64,000 bases of DNA from Cervus elaphus (Eukaryota; Chordata; Mammalia; Artiodactyla; Cervidae). Position 1 is the stretch's first letter; each line of letters starts with the position of its first letter. Positions 46,601 through 57,971 of the stretch are shown here, one piece after another. The position numbers were made by a program, and so were the translations under genes. Under the pieces are notes generated by a model. It had not been told where the DNA came from, ran no database searches, and was given only the letters and a program-made list of their open reading frames with translations. The stretch is taken from the NCBI RefSeq assembly GCF_910594005.1, contig NC_057827.1, forward strand, positions 8,308,001-8,372,000. The letters run 5' to 3'.

Positions 46601-46746
46601 TTTGGATGGCATCACCGACTCATTGGACATGAGTTTGAGAAAACTCCAGGAGTTGGTGATGGACAGGGAGGCCTGGTGTGCTGCAGTCCATAGGGTTGCA
46701 AAGAGTCAGACACAACTGAGCAACTGAACTGAACTGAACTGAACTG
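43670..46746 (+). mobile_element. Nearly full-length BovB LINE
   Basis: The longest BovB here (about 3.08 kb), from the short leader ('gagaagggaatggcaaaccacttcag') through endonuclease and reverse transcriptase to the terminal repeats of 'gaact' (46728-46745). BovB is an RTE-clade LINE that reached ruminants by horizontal transfer (established) and it also mobilises Bov-tA/BovA. Confidence 0.95.
43946..46730 (+). pseudogene. BovB endonuclease-RT ORF, broken
   Basis: The ORF should encode one protein: an APE-type endonuclease and then an RTE reverse transcriptase. Pieces are 43976-44200 (endonuclease start, DILGISELKW), 44506-44712 (endonuclease end; GADYGSDHEPLI contains the S-D-H catalytic motif), 45023-45652 (209 aa, linker and RT fingers) and a post-palm part. 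'ggggactggaatgc' near 44340 encodes the GDWNA motif. YADD codons are intact at 45968-45979. A stop replaces the tryptophan of the start motif (44 kb region, 'ggaacctgaaatg'), and several other stops and frameshifts make it inactive. Confidence 0.92.
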
Positions 46747-46789
46747 GGGTTCAGAGGTGGAATTCAGTTTCAATTTCCATTGTGTAGCT

Positions 46790-48331
46790 CTTAATGACCC
46801 AGGTAACTACGATGGTGTGATCACTCACCTATAGACAGATATCCTGGAATGTGAAGTCAAGTGGGCCTTAGGAAGCATCACTACAAACAAAGCTAGTGGA
46901 GGTGATGAAATTCGAGTTGAGCTATTTCAAACCCTCAAAGATGGTGCTGTTAATGTGCTGCACTCAATATGCCAGAAAACTTGGAAAACTCAGTAGTGGC
47001 CACAGGACTGGAAAAGGTCAGTTTTCATTCCAATCCTAAAGAAAGCAACGCCAAAGAATGTTCAAACTACCACATAATTACAATCATCTCACATACTAGA
47101 AAGTAATGCTCAAAAGTCTCCAAACCAAGCTTCAACAGTACATGAACCACGAACCAGATGTTCAAGATGGATTTAGAAAAGGGAGAGGAACAAGAGTTCA
47201 AATTGCCAATATCCATTCGAACAATGAAAAAGAAAGAGAGTTCCAGAAGATATCTACTTCTGCTTCATTGACCACCCTAAAGCCTTTGACTGAGTGGATC
47301 ACAAAAAACTGTTGAAAATTCTTAAAGAGGTGGGAATAACAGACCACCTTATCTCCCTCCTGAGAAATCTGTATACAGGTCAAGAAGTAACAGCTAGAAC
47401 CTGAAATGGAAAAACAGACTGGCTCCAAATTGGGAAAGGAGTAAGTCAAGGCTGTATATTGTCAGCCTGCTTATTTAACTTACATGCAGAGTACTTCATG
47501 AGAAATGGTGGACCGGATGAAGCACAAGCTGGAATCAAGATTGCCAGGAGAAATATCAATAACCTCAGATATGCAGACGGCACCACCCTTATGGCAGAAT
47601 GCGAAGAAGAACTAAAGAGCCTCTTGATAAATGTTAAAGAGGAGAGTGAAAAAGTTGGCTTAAAGCTCAACATTCAAAAACAAAGATCATGGCATCTGGT
47701 CCCATTACTTCATGGCAAATAAATGGGGAAACAGTGGAAACAATGGCTGACTTTATTTGGGGGGCTCCAAAATCACTGCAGATGGTGACTGCAGTCATGA
47801 AGTCAAAACACACTTTCTCCTTGGAAGAAAATCTATGACCAACCTAGACAGCGTATTAAAAAGCAGAGACATTACTTTGCCCACAAAGGTCCATCTAGTC
47901 AAAGCTATGGTTTTTCCAGTAGTCATGTATGTGATAGTTGGACCATAAAAAAGGCTGAGCACCGAAGAGTTGATGCTTTTGGACTATGGTGTTGCAGAAG
48001 ACTCTTGAGAGTCCCCTGGACTGCCAGATCAAGCCAGTCAATCCTAAAGGAAATCAGTCCTGAATATTCACTGGTAGAACTGATACTGAAGCTGAAGTTC
48101 CAATACTTTGGCCACCTGATGGGAAAAGCCAACTCATTAGAAAAGACCCTGATGCTGGGAAAGATTTAAGGTGGGAGGAGAAGGGGATGACAGAGGATGA
48201 GATGGTTGGGTGGCATCACCAACTCGATGGACATGAGTTTGAGCAAGATTTGGGAGATGGTGAAGAAAAGGGAAGCCTGGTGTGCTACAGTCCATGGGAT
48301 TACAAAGAGTTGGACCTGACTGAGTGACTGA
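46790..48331 (+). mobile_element. BovB LINE, 5'-truncated
   Basis: A second plus-strand BovB, 44 bases after the first, from the linker ('cttaatgacccaggtaactacgatgg') to the 3' end. The polymerase box at 47570-47581 reads YADG, so the second catalytic aspartate is lost. Frames 47106-47315, 47459-47722 and 47757-47948 are its pieces. Confidence 0.93.
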
Positions 48332-48741
48332 ATAATAACTTCTGCAAAATAAAACCCTCCCTCTCCCCCAAGGTTTGAGTTTTTTGTTTTTATTTTGTAT
48401 TGTTTGGGGATATCCCTGTGCTATATTTCAGCCTTAAGTGTAAATATAACACCTTTTCAGGTTTTTCTTAGTCTGTGCCTCTCCTTAGTCGTGTGCAGTT
48501 GCCTTATAATTTTTTCAGTATATGTGGTTATTTTGAATGTCCTACTCTTCAGTGCCTGGTTCTCAGAAGGAAAAAATAAAATAAAGACAAAATCCAAGGT
48601 GCAAAAAGGTCACTGATCTCTTCAGTTCCATGGGAATCACTTCATCCAAGGGAGGAGGGGCTTGCAACAATGAGGGGTGGGGGACAGTGCCAAAACAATG
48701 ACCTCTACCTCTTTGTCTGCAGCTCTGTGATCAGAAAAGGG
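48332..48741. other. Unassigned DNA
   Basis: No family recognised. Frame 48395-48616 (73 aa) is hydrophobic and T-rich, not convincing. Confidence 0.4.
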
Positions 48742-48858
48742 AAAGTATTAGTTGCTCAGTTGTGTCAGATTCTTCGAGACTCCATGGACTTCAACCTGCC
48801 AGGCTCCTCTGTCCATGGGATTCTCCAGGCAAGAATACTGGAGTGGGTTGCCATTTCA
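48742..48858 (-). mobile_element. Bov-tA tail fragment
   Basis: Only the BovB-derived part is present ('agttgctcagttgtgtcagattc' to 'actggagtgggttgccatttc'); the tRNA-like head is missing. Confidence 0.85.
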
Positions 48859-50534
48859 GCTGTCAATGATCGAGCTCATATGTTCAATATTTGGAAGACA
48901 AAGTCCTATTTGTCCATCCAGGCAAATTGTCTGCAAGCTGCTTCAAGAACATATGCACATCTGCTTGCCAAGTCACTTTTCAGTCTTTCTTACTCCACTG
49001 AGGCTTTTAACTCCTTAAACCTGTTTATTCAAATATATTAATACATCATAGAGGATTCTTGGGTGAGGTAATTTTTCAACTGAAAAATCGGAGTGAAAAA
49101 CAAAATCTTGACCTTTACTAAAGTTCTGAGGGGCAATATTTAATATTTAAATATTTAAATGACATTTACTTTAGGCTATGAAAAGGATTCCATTACCAAT
49201 ATTTGCTTCAAAATTATTCAAAATCCTTCAATACTTTAAATAAAATACTTGATGATTTTATTATATTCTTTTTCCTGAATTTTCAGTGATGATGATGTCT
49301 TTAAAAACTGTGATGTAATCAAGTATGAAATATAATTTCTTTAAATAAATATTTAGTTCAATGGACAAACATAAAGCTTGTGTGTCCCATGTGATTATTA
49401 ACAGCATGTTACCCTCAGGCAAAAACACTCTTCTTTCTTGTTACGGCCCTGAAGTTTTAGTCACTGGGGCCAACAGCTATGCCTTTCTTAGATTCTTCAT
49501 AGTTTCTATAGCATTGTTAACTAAAGCAATCTAAAATGCTCTCATGCAATCTAGCTGGCCACTGTATCAACCTCAATCCTTCTTTTGTTTATCTCCTTTA
49601 GCTTTGCTGTTACTACTGCATTATTGGTACCTTATTTCATACTATTTTATCCTGTGATTGTGATTGTCTGATCTGCAATTAGGCAATTATGTTGTGCACA
49701 AAGCCTCTTACTTAGGCATGCATGTGTGTGAGTGTGTGTGAATAAGGCCCATTGTTTTTTAGTAATGAACATGGCATTATTAATGATAGGTGCCAGTTGT
49801 TCAATTCCTTCTTAGAAAGTTACTTCTCAGAACCTTCCAAATACATTATCTTCTTGGTAACTGCGATAATGATTTGTTACTCCCATATTGCTTATTGGTA
49901 AAATGATTTGGAAAACTAAGTATTTGTCTCCTTAACTGAGAAAAATGTCTTGGAATTGTAAAATTGTTTGCTTTTGGAAATCTTTGCAGAATTTTTCATT
50001 TTGAGAGGTAGGACTAGTCTGAAAAACTTTTGAACACAATTTTCAACAGAAAAATAAGGCTATAAATAAGACTACAATGATTTACTTCCAAAATGGAACT
50101 AAATTAAAAATAAGGTACAGAACTTATTCTCAGGAAGCAAAGATCTGAACTCTGCTGTAGATGGGGCAATGTGAGTCTTAGCTGAGCAACATCAAGACAG
50201 GGCTTTGTCACAGCAAGCGTTTTCTAGTGAAATAAGGTGAAGAAAGACCGTCAGTCCTCCACTGCCTCTTCCAGCATGACTTTGTTGCTGCTTCTCCTCC
50301 TTCATCCTCCAAAACAAAGGATCTGAGGAGGTAGATGGTCTTAGAAATGTAAAAAGTCTTGGCTGAAAAATGAATCATACTGATCATGCCAGCTGAGGCC
50401 ATACCAGGACACTTCAAAGTGTGTACTATTTCAACTTGGCCACTATTCAGTAATAATTCAATAACAATTAAATTTTCAAAAAAGTATAATGCTTGGAAGA
50501 GCAAAATAGGACCATTTTTACCTTGTAGGTTTTA
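48859..50534. other. Single-copy AT-rich DNA
   Basis: About 1.7 kb without recognised repeats apart from a short TG-rich patch at 49715-49740. Frames at 50208-50504 (minus) and 50386-50664 (plus, running into an L1 piece) are not convincing genes. Confidence 0.5.
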
Positions 50535-50543
50535 TACAGAATG

Positions 50544-50654
50544 GTGCACTGGGAAGACCCAGAGGGATGGGGTGGGGAGGGAGGTGGGAGGGGGGATCGG
50601 GATGGGGAATACATGTAAATCCATGGCTGATTCATGTCAATGTATGGCAAAAAC
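50544..50654 (+). mobile_element. 111-bp L1 3' UTR piece, no tail
   Basis: Plus-strand bovine L1 3' UTR ('gtgcactgggaagacccagagg' to 'aatgtatggcaaaaac') with TACAGAATG at 50535-50543 and 50655-50663. It lacks both the normal 3' terminus and a long poly(A). Confidence 0.8.
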
Positions 50655-50689
50655 TACAGAATGAATTTTCTTACTGCATATTTTGTTCA

Positions 50690-50730
50690 ATTTTTCTTTC
50701 TTTCTTTCTCTCTCTCTCTCTCTTTTTTTT
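50690..50730. repeat. (TTTC)n/(CT)n microsatellite
   Basis: Runs of tttc, then (ct)9, then T; it leads into the CHR SINE. Confidence 0.9.
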
Positions 50731-50836
50731 TTCTTTTGCTGCTGTTTCAGGATCTTAGTTCCCCTACCAGGGATTGAACCCAGGCCCTCAGCAGTGAAAG
50801 TATGGAGTCCTCACCACGGGCCCATCAGGGAATTCT
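50731..50836 (-). mobile_element. CHR-type SINE
   Basis: Reversed copy: 'aggatcttagttcccctaccagggattgaacccaggccctcagcagtgaaag' to 'gcccatcagggaattc'. Confidence 0.85.
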
Positions 50837-51679
50837 TGGTTTTTGTTTTTAATTCACTTCTCATTATGCATAAAAGAATGACAATTTTTTCCTTTGTCTA
50901 AAGACTAACTGGACCACATAATTCTGTTTATTTATGTTATACTTTTTCAACTTTTAACTCAAAAATATTTACTTGGTGTTATATTTTTCTGTAAAATATG
51001 TAATTAGTAATTGCCATATTTCTTGTAATATCATAGGAATATTTATACAAAGACGGATTAAATGAAATCTAATTCTTGATTTCTCTAAGGTGCAAATCTG
51101 GGCAAATCCCTGGCCAGGGAGGGTCTGCTGAAAACTTTTTTAATCTGGAGAACAGGGATTCCGTGAAGTATGTCATTGCAATGCAAAGAGAGCTAGGTCT
51201 CAGCAACAAAATTTCGAGGAGAGAGAGGATGCCAATCACAGAGTCATCATGGTCTCAAGGAGTACCCTTGGACTTGACCTCTATAGTCACAAAGCTAAGT
51301 ACATTGAGTGTAAACATGTTACGCATGTCAAAGAAAGCATAAACCTTGCAAAGCCATGTTTTAATAGAATTTGAGCAGAAAATAGGACAGGTTGTTCTGT
51401 GCAGCAATCATCACTGGTAGTGACACAAGACGGTATCATTGGAGGGCTCTGGGGAAGCCAGGGAGGAGAAGTGTAAAATAGCAGAAGCTTTCACTGGTGA
51501 GAACCAGTGAAAGTGTCCCCAGGCATGGGTACTGGTGCTTATGAACAGAGCCAGAGCCAAGTAAACACTTGCTTACTGATCTCAGGCCATTGCTTTGACC
51601 CAGGGCAGGAGTAGACTATGGGAATATTGGTCACAGTCTGCTTTCTCCCAAAGTGTTTTATCTTTATTTGCACATTATA
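50837..51679. other. Single-copy DNA with hairpin
   Basis: An 88-codon frame at 51076-51342 has no recognised product. Bases 51488-51513 form an 11-bp perfect stem (CTTTCACTGGT with ACCAGTGAAAG) closed by GAGA. Confidence 0.45.
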
Positions 51680-51867
51680 TTAGGTTGATGCAAAAGCAAT
51701 TGTGGTTTTGGACGCTGAATTTTAAATCACTATAACTAGGCTCAAATACATCTTTATTAATCAAAATAGGAACTGTTACAATCAATGCGTTTTTTTCCAA
51801 CAAAAAATATAAGTTTATTAATTCCTATAGCATAAAAATCTGTGCTTCAAAATTCGAGGAACTCTTA

Positions 51868-52800
51868 GAAAGCATTTTCTATATCCTGCAGGTTGTGGAA
51901 GCATTTTCCCTGCAACAAGTTGTCGAGATGCTTGAAGAAGTGATAGTTTGTTGGTAGGAGGTCAGGTGAATATGGTGGATGAGGCAAAACTTCATAACCT
52001 AATTTGTTCAACTTTTGAAGAGGTTGTTCAATGTGTGGTTGGGAGTCGTTGTGGAGAAGAACTGGGCCCATTCTGTTTACCAGTGCTGGCTGCAGGTGGT
52101 GCAGTTTTCAGTGCACCTCATTGGTTTGGTGAGCATATTTCTCAGATGTAATGGTTTTGCCAGAATTCAGAAAGCTGTAGTGGATCAGATCAGCTAGCAG
52201 ACCACCAAACAGTGACCATAACCTTTTTTTTTTTTTTTCCGGGGGGGGGGGGTGGGAGGGTGCAAATTTGGTTTTAGGAAGTGTTTTGGAGCTTTTTCTC
52301 AGTCCAACCATTGATCTGGGTATCACTGATTGCTGTATAAAATCCAATTTTTATTGCACCTCACAGTCTCATAGAGAAATGGTTCATTGTTTTTGCATAG
52401 AATAAGAGAAAATGACACTTCAAAACAATGATATTTTTGATTTTGTGGCCAGTTCATGAGGCACCCACTTATCAAGTTTCTTCACCTTTCCAATTTGCTT
52501 CAAATGCCAAACTTGAATGATCAATGTTGAGTATGTAGAATGGTCAATGTTGAGTTCTTTGGCAACTTCCCGTGTAGTTGTTTAAGAGGATCAGCCTCAG
52601 TGACGGCTCTCAGTAGGGCACTGTCAACTTCTGATGGTCAGCCACTACACTCCTCATCTTCAAGGCTCTCATCTCCTTTGCAAAGCTTCTTGAAAGACCA
52701 TCCTTTCTTCACTACACTGCAGTACCCCTTTGTCATACAAGTGATTGTATATCTCTGTTCTCATTTGTTTCTGTCCTTGTGTTGATACTGTACTACTTAT
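51868..52800 (-). pseudogene. Mariner transposase, broken
   Basis: Mariner transposase cuts and pastes the element using a D,D(34)D catalytic triad. The minus-strand frame 51865-52071 shows HNDSQPH and YSPDLLPTNYHFF, the second- and third-aspartate regions of the family. Around 52441-52510 the strand encodes the KLDKWVPHEL region before the catalytic core. Frames are split by stops, by the T/G homopolymer and by loss of the N-terminal end, so it is inactive. Confidence 0.88.
52224..52260. repeat. T15-CC-G12 homopolymer block
   Basis: Fifteen T, two C, twelve G, then tgggaggg, inside the transposase. An expanded homopolymer or an assembly error. Confidence 0.9.
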
Positions 52801-52821
52801 ACTACCATTGAGGGTCTGGTT

Positions 52822-53360
52822 CGAGATGGTGATATGAGAATATCCTGAGCTCATCTTCTCCCATGGACACACAGATCCTACAGCTATATATGGAACAACT
52901 TCTTCTGAAAAAACAAAACAAAAACTAAAACTGGCAGAGCTACCTCTTCACATCAGACAAATGAGAGGGAACTCACATTAAAGTAAGTGGGAAGGGCTGA
53001 GACACAGTCTAACCATAAACCCCATCCACAGCAGTAGAACCCATAATCAGGAGGGAACCCCAAACCTGACACTTCTTCCTGAGGAGAGAAGGGCTTGTAC
53101 CCCACAACAGACACCCCAACTCTTAAATCAGACACCTGAGATACAAGCCCTTAAGACACCTGTATTTGAAGACTAACAGGGCTCAAGCCCAAGAAATCTG
53201 CAGACTGTGGTAAATTGAGCCCTTGAAAAGCTCTGAGACTTTATGTGAAAGGGACTCACTTGCTAATTTTAAAGCATTGGCCTGAATTGCAGGGACCTGC
53301 TAGGACAGTCCCCAGGGTCAAAAGCTAGCATGTGACATCTTCCTGCTCTCCCTCTGCTAG
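52822..53360 (+). mobile_element. L1 5' UTR fragment
   Basis: The plus strand 'gagatggtgatatgagaatatcctgagctcatcttctccc' then 'atatggaacaac' resembles an L1 start and leader. No ORF1 follows; it gives way to unrelated T-rich DNA. Confidence 0.6.
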
Positions 53361-53573
53361 AGTCAGTTGGAACCATTTTATTTTTCATTTTATTCCCCTT
53401 TGTTTCCTCTTTAAAATTTCTATTTTTTCCTTTATTCAGTAGGTACCATCTTTGCACTCCTCCTCTGCCTTACTTTAGGGGATGAGAGCTATCTTCACTC
53501 TCTCCCTCTGCAGTGCTCCAGAGCACCTGTATGTCTCAGAAGAGTTCCTCTGCACATCGAGTGCTGTGTGATA
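53361..53573. other. Unassigned T-rich DNA
   Basis: No recognised family. Confidence 0.4.
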
Positions 53574-53992
53574 ATTGAGGCATAGTTGATCTATAATATT
53601 ATTTTACTTTCCGCTATACAGCATAGTGGATCAAATTTCTAAAGTATGATTGCATTAAAAGTTATCATAAAATATTCTCTATATCCCCTCTGCTCTACAA
53701 GATAAATTCTTGTAGCTTATCTATTTGATACATAGTAGTTTGTACCTCTTAATCCCCTTACCAGGCCCCCACTTTCCTCCCCCACTGATAATCATTAGTT
53801 CATTCCCTAGATCTGTTTCTGTTTTGTTACATTCATTCTTTTGTTTTATTTTTCAGGTTCTATACATAAGAAAGAACATGCAGTATTTGACTTTCTGTCT
53901 GATTTATGTTACTAAGCATAATACCTTCTAAGTCCATCCAAGTTGTTGTAAATGGCAAAATCCCACTCTTTTTCATGACTGAGTAATATTCT
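53574..53992 (-). mobile_element. L1 3' UTR, first of stacked copies
   Basis: Antisense cetartiodactyl L1 3' UTR ('aggcatagttgatctataatatt', 'catagtagtttgtacc', 'gactgagtaatattc'). Interrupted at 53993 by a BovA SINE; a short remainder follows at 54126-54250. Confidence 0.75.
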
Positions 53993-54125
53993 CTTGTGAG
54001 GAGGGCACAGCAATCCACTCCAGTATTCTTGTCTGGAGAATCCCATGGACAGAGGAGCCTGGTGGACTATAGTCCACAGGGTCGCACAGAGTCAGACACA
54101 ACTGAAACAACTTAGCGCGCATGCA
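53993..54125 (+). mobile_element. BovA SINE fragment
   Basis: 'ccactccagtattcttgtctggagaatcccatgg' to 'gggtcgcacagagtcagacacaactgaaacaacttag'. Inserted in the L1 3' UTR. Confidence 0.88.
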
Positions 54126-54792
54126 CATGGTATACACTTGTACATATAATTCACATCTTCTTCACATATAATTCACATCCATTCATCTATTGATGGGTAT
54201 TTAGCTTGCTTCTATATCTTGGCTATTGTAGATAATGCTGCTATGAACATTCTGAATATTTTTAAATACATTTTTATTGGAGTATAGTTGCTTGACGATG
54301 TTGTTTTAATTTCTACTAGAGAGCAAAATGAATATACATATATCATTATACTACACAGCCATACACATACATATACCCTCTCTCTTTTGGACTTTCTACC
54401 CATTCAGGGGACCAGAGTGCATTAAGTAGTGTTTCCTGTGCTATGCAGTACGTTCTCATTACTTATCTATCTTAGATGTAGTATCAATAGTATATATGTG
54501 TCAGTCCCAATTTTCCAGTTCCTTCCATCCCCCACCTTTCCTCTTTGGTATCCATATAATTGTTTTCTACCTTTATGTCTATTTCTGCTTTGCAAATAAA
54601 ATCATCTATACCATTTTTTCTAGATTCCACATTTATGCATTAATATACTCTATTTGTTTTTCTCGTTCTGACTTACTTCACTCAATAGAACAGTCTCTAG
54701 GTCCCCCCATGTCTCTGCAAATGGCATTATTTTGTTCTTTTTTTTTTTTTTGTGGGCCATGTATATTTTTAAAATTTACTTTTTGTGCATGT
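54126..54792 (-). mobile_element. L1 remainder and second L1 3' UTR
   Basis: 54126-54250 completes the first L1 ('cattcatctattgatgggtatttagcttgcttc'). From about 54256 a new antisense 3' UTR starts ('acatttttattggagtatagttgcttg') and runs to 54792. It is diverged from the first copy. Confidence 0.7.
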
Positions 54793-55018
54793 GTGCATGC
54801 TAAGTTGCTTTAGTCGTGTCTGACTCTTTGCGACCCTATGGACCATAGCCCACCCGGCTCCTCTGTCCACGGGATTCTTCCGGCAAGAATACTGGATTGG
54901 ATTGCTGTGTCCTCCTCTAGGGGAGCTTCAGCTTCCCAATCCAGAGACAGACCCCACATCTCTTACATCTATCTGCATTGACAGGTGGGTTCTTTACTAC
55001 TAGCGCCATGTGGGAAGA
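54793..55018 (-). mobile_element. Bov-tA SINE
   Basis: Reversed: 'gctaagttgctttagtcgtgtctgactctttgcgacc' to 'tctttactactagcgccatgtgggaagacc'. Confidence 0.92.
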
Positions 55019-55872
55019 CCAATTTATTATTTAATTGGAGGAAAATTGCTTTACAATGTTGGTTTCTGCCATACAAGAACACAAATCAGCCATAATTATA
55101 CATATATCCCCTTCCTCTCAAGCCTCCCTCCCCTCCCCCATCCCACCCCTCTAGGTCATCACAGAGTACCAGGCTGGGCCCTAACCATATGTTATTCATC
55201 AACTTCTCACAAGCTATCTATTTTAACACAACAGTGTGTATATATTGACACTACTTTCTCCATTCTTCCCACTCTCTCCTTCCCTCACTGGGTCCAAAAG
55301 TCCATTCTTTATATCTTCATCTCCATTCCTTCCCTAGAAATAGATCCATCAGTACCATTTTCCTAGATTTTATATATATGCTTTAACATATGATATTTTT
55401 CTCTTTCTGACTTACTTCATTCTGTGATAACAGGCTCTAAGTTCATCCACCTCACTAGAACAGACTCAAATTTGTTCTTTTTTATGGCTGAGCAATACTC
55501 CATTGTATATATGTACCACATCTTTACCCATTCTTCCATCGATGGGCATTTAGGTTGCTGCCATGTCTTGGCTATTATTAATAGTACTGCTATGAATACT
55601 GGAGTGCATGTATCTTTCTGAATTTATGATTTTCTCTGATAGATGCCCAGTAATAGGATTACTGAGTCATATGGTAGTTCTACTTTTAGTTTTTAGGAAA
55701 CCTCCATACTGTTTTCTTAGTGGCTTTATCAATTTGTACTCCAACCAGAGCACATGAGGAGGTCCCCTTTTCCCACACCCTTTCAGCATTTATTGTTTGT
55801 AGATATTTTGATGATGACCATTCTGACCAGTATGAAGTGATACCTCATTGCAGTTTTGATTTGCATTTCTCT
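55019..55872 (-). mobile_element. Third L1: 3' UTR and ORF2 end
   Basis: Antisense L1 starting with 'aatttattatttaattggaggaaaattgctttac' (3' terminus) and continuing into ORF2 ('gggcatttaggttgctgccatg'). Interrupted by a BovA2 at 55886. Confidence 0.8.
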
Positions 55873-55885
55873 AGTAATGAGCAGT

Positions 55886-56154
55886 CAGAGAAGGCAATGG
55901 CACCCCACTCCAGTACTCTTGCCTGGAAGATCCCATGGATGGAGGAGCCTGGTGGGCTGTGGTCCATGGGGTCGCTAAGAGTAGGACAAGAATGAGCAAC
56001 TTCACTTTCACTTTTCACTTTCATGCATTGGAGAAGGAAATGGCAACCCATTTCCTTCTTGCCTGGAGAATCCAGGGATGGGGGAGCCTGGTGGGCTGCC
56101 GTCTATGGGATCTCACAGAGTTGGACACGACTGAAGTGACTTTGCAGCAGCAGC
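55886..56154 (+). mobile_element. BovA2 SINE with 13-bp TSD
   Basis: Complete dimer with the middle 'cttcactttcacttttcactttcatgcattgg' and the terminal 'gcagcagcagc'. AGTAATGAGCAGT flanks it at 55873-55885 and 56155-56167 (the first three bases may belong to the CAG tail). Well preserved and young. Confidence 0.95.
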
Positions 56155-56167
56155 AGTAATGAGCAGT

Positions 56168-56175
56168 GTTGAGCA

Positions 56176-56206
<31 letters not shown>

Positions 56207-57177
56207 CCATCTGTATGCCTTCTTTGGAGAAATGTCATTCTAAGTCTGTATTTTTTGATTGGGTGGTTTTTTGTTTTGTTTTGTTTGATATTGAGCTCCA
56301 TGAGCTGCTTGTATATTTTGGAGATTAATCCTTTGTCAGTTGCTTCATTTGGAATTATTATCTCCCATTCTGTAGGTTGTCTCTTCATCTTATGTATGGT
56401 TTCCTTTGCTGTGCAAAAGATTTTAAGTTTATTTAGGTACAATTTGTTTATTTTTGTTTTTATTTCCAAAAATCTCGGTGGTGGGTCAAGAAAGATCTTG
56501 CTGCATTTATGTCAACAAGTGTTCTACCTACATTTTCTCTAGGAGTTGTATAGTGTCTGACTTTACATTCAGGTCTTTAAACCATTTTGAGTTTATTTTT
56601 GTATATGGTGTTAGGGAGTGCTCTAATTTCATTCTTTACTTGTGGTTGTCCCGTTTTCTCAGCACCACTTGCTGAAGAGGCTATCTCTTCTCCATTGTAT
56701 ATTCTTGCCTCCTTTGTCATAGATTAGGTGGCTTTAGATGTGGGTTTATCTCTAGGAGTTCCACCTTGTTCCATTGATCTATATTTCCATTCCTATGCCA
56801 GTACCATATTGTCTTGATAGTAGCTTTGTAATACAGTCTGCATAACTTCATATCCTGCAACTTTACCCAGTTCATTGTTCTATGTATAGTATCATGCCAT
56901 GTGCAAAGAGTGAGTTTTCCTTCTTTCTTTCCAACTTGGATTCCTCTTATTCATTTTTCTTATATGATTGCTGTGCCTAGGATTCCCAATACTCTGTTGA
57001 ATAAAAGTGGTGAGAGTGAGCATCCCTGTCTTGTTCCTGACCCTAGAGGAAATGCTTTCAACTTTACACTGTTGAGTAACATGCTAGCTCTGTGCTTATA
57101 CTGTATGGCCTTATTTTGTTCAGGTATGTTCCTTCTATACCCATTTTGTTGAGAGTTTCTATCATAAATAGATTTCA
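56168..57177 (-). mobile_element. Third L1, ORF2 continuation
   Basis: Minus-strand ORF2: frame 56113-56469 contains a KGLISKIYKQL stretch, and 56960-57217 contains GTRQGCSLSPLLFN, an RT palm motif. Segments between are missing relative to a normal ORF2 (bases 56840-56900 join separate regions). T-run at 56184-56202. Confidence 0.75.
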
Positions 57178-57971
57178 ATACAGATGCCCAACAGGCACAT
57201 GAAAAGATGCTCAACATTGTTAATTATTAGAGAAATGCAACTCAAAACTACAATGAGGTATCACCTCACACTGGTCAAAATGACCATCATCTAAAAGTCT
57301 ACAAATAACAAATACCGGAGAAGGTGTGGTAAGAAGGGCATCTTCCTACACTATGTTAGGAATGTAAGTTGGTGCACCTACTGTGGAAAACAATATGGAG
57401 TTTCCTCAGAAAACTAAAAATAGAGTTGCCATATGATTCAGCCATCCCATCCCTGGGTGTATATCCAGACAAAACTATAATTGAAAAAGATACAAGCACC
57501 CCTATTTTCCTAGCAGCACTATTCACAATAGCCAAGACATAGCAATGACCTGGACTATCCATTGACAGATAAAGAAGATGTTATATGTATATGTATATGA
57601 AATAATGCCATTTGCAGCAATATGGATGGATTAAGAGGAAGACAAAAATCATATGGTATCACATACCTGGGATCTAAATTATGATACAAATGAACCTAAC
57701 TATGATACAAATGAACAGAAATAGGCTTATAGACATAGAGAACAGACTTATGGTTGACAGGGGGATAGGAAGTGGGGAAGGGATGGATTGGGAACTTGAG
57801 TTAGTGATGCAAACTATTATATATAGAATGGATAAATAGTGTCCTACTTATAGCACATGATATTCAATATCCTGTGATAAACCATAATAGAAAATAATAT
57901 TAAAAAGAATATTATATATGTATAACTGAATCACTTTGCTGTACATCAGAAATTAATACAGTATTGCAAAA
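57178..57971 (+). mobile_element. L1 3' end, opposite orientation
   Basis: The plus strand 'gaaaagatgctcaacattgttaattattagagaaatgcaactcaaaactac' through 'aattaatacagtattgcaaa' is a 5'-truncated L1 with the same ORF2-3' UTR region as the minus-strand copy before it. The two stand head to head. Confidence 0.75.

Larger units (their letters stand above)
51680..52821 (-). mobile_element. Mariner DNA transposon, truncated
   Basis: One terminal inverted repeat is at 51680 ('ttaggttgatgcaaaagcaattgtggtttt') next to TA (51678-51679), the mariner target. The transposase runs on the minus strand. The other end is missing near 52821, where L1 5' leader begins. A homopolymer block (52224-52260) interrupts it. 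Confidence 0.9.

Noticed and set aside
43121..46746. LTR plus downstream ORFs considered as an endogenous provirus
   Set aside because: The downstream ORFs are BovB endonuclease/RT, with no gag, pro or env, and no second LTR follows.
55019..57971. Twin-priming (5' inversion) of a single L1
   Set aside because: The minus-strand part has its own 3' UTR and shares the ORF2-3' UTR region with the plus-strand part. A twin-primed copy would carry complementary, non-overlapping segments.
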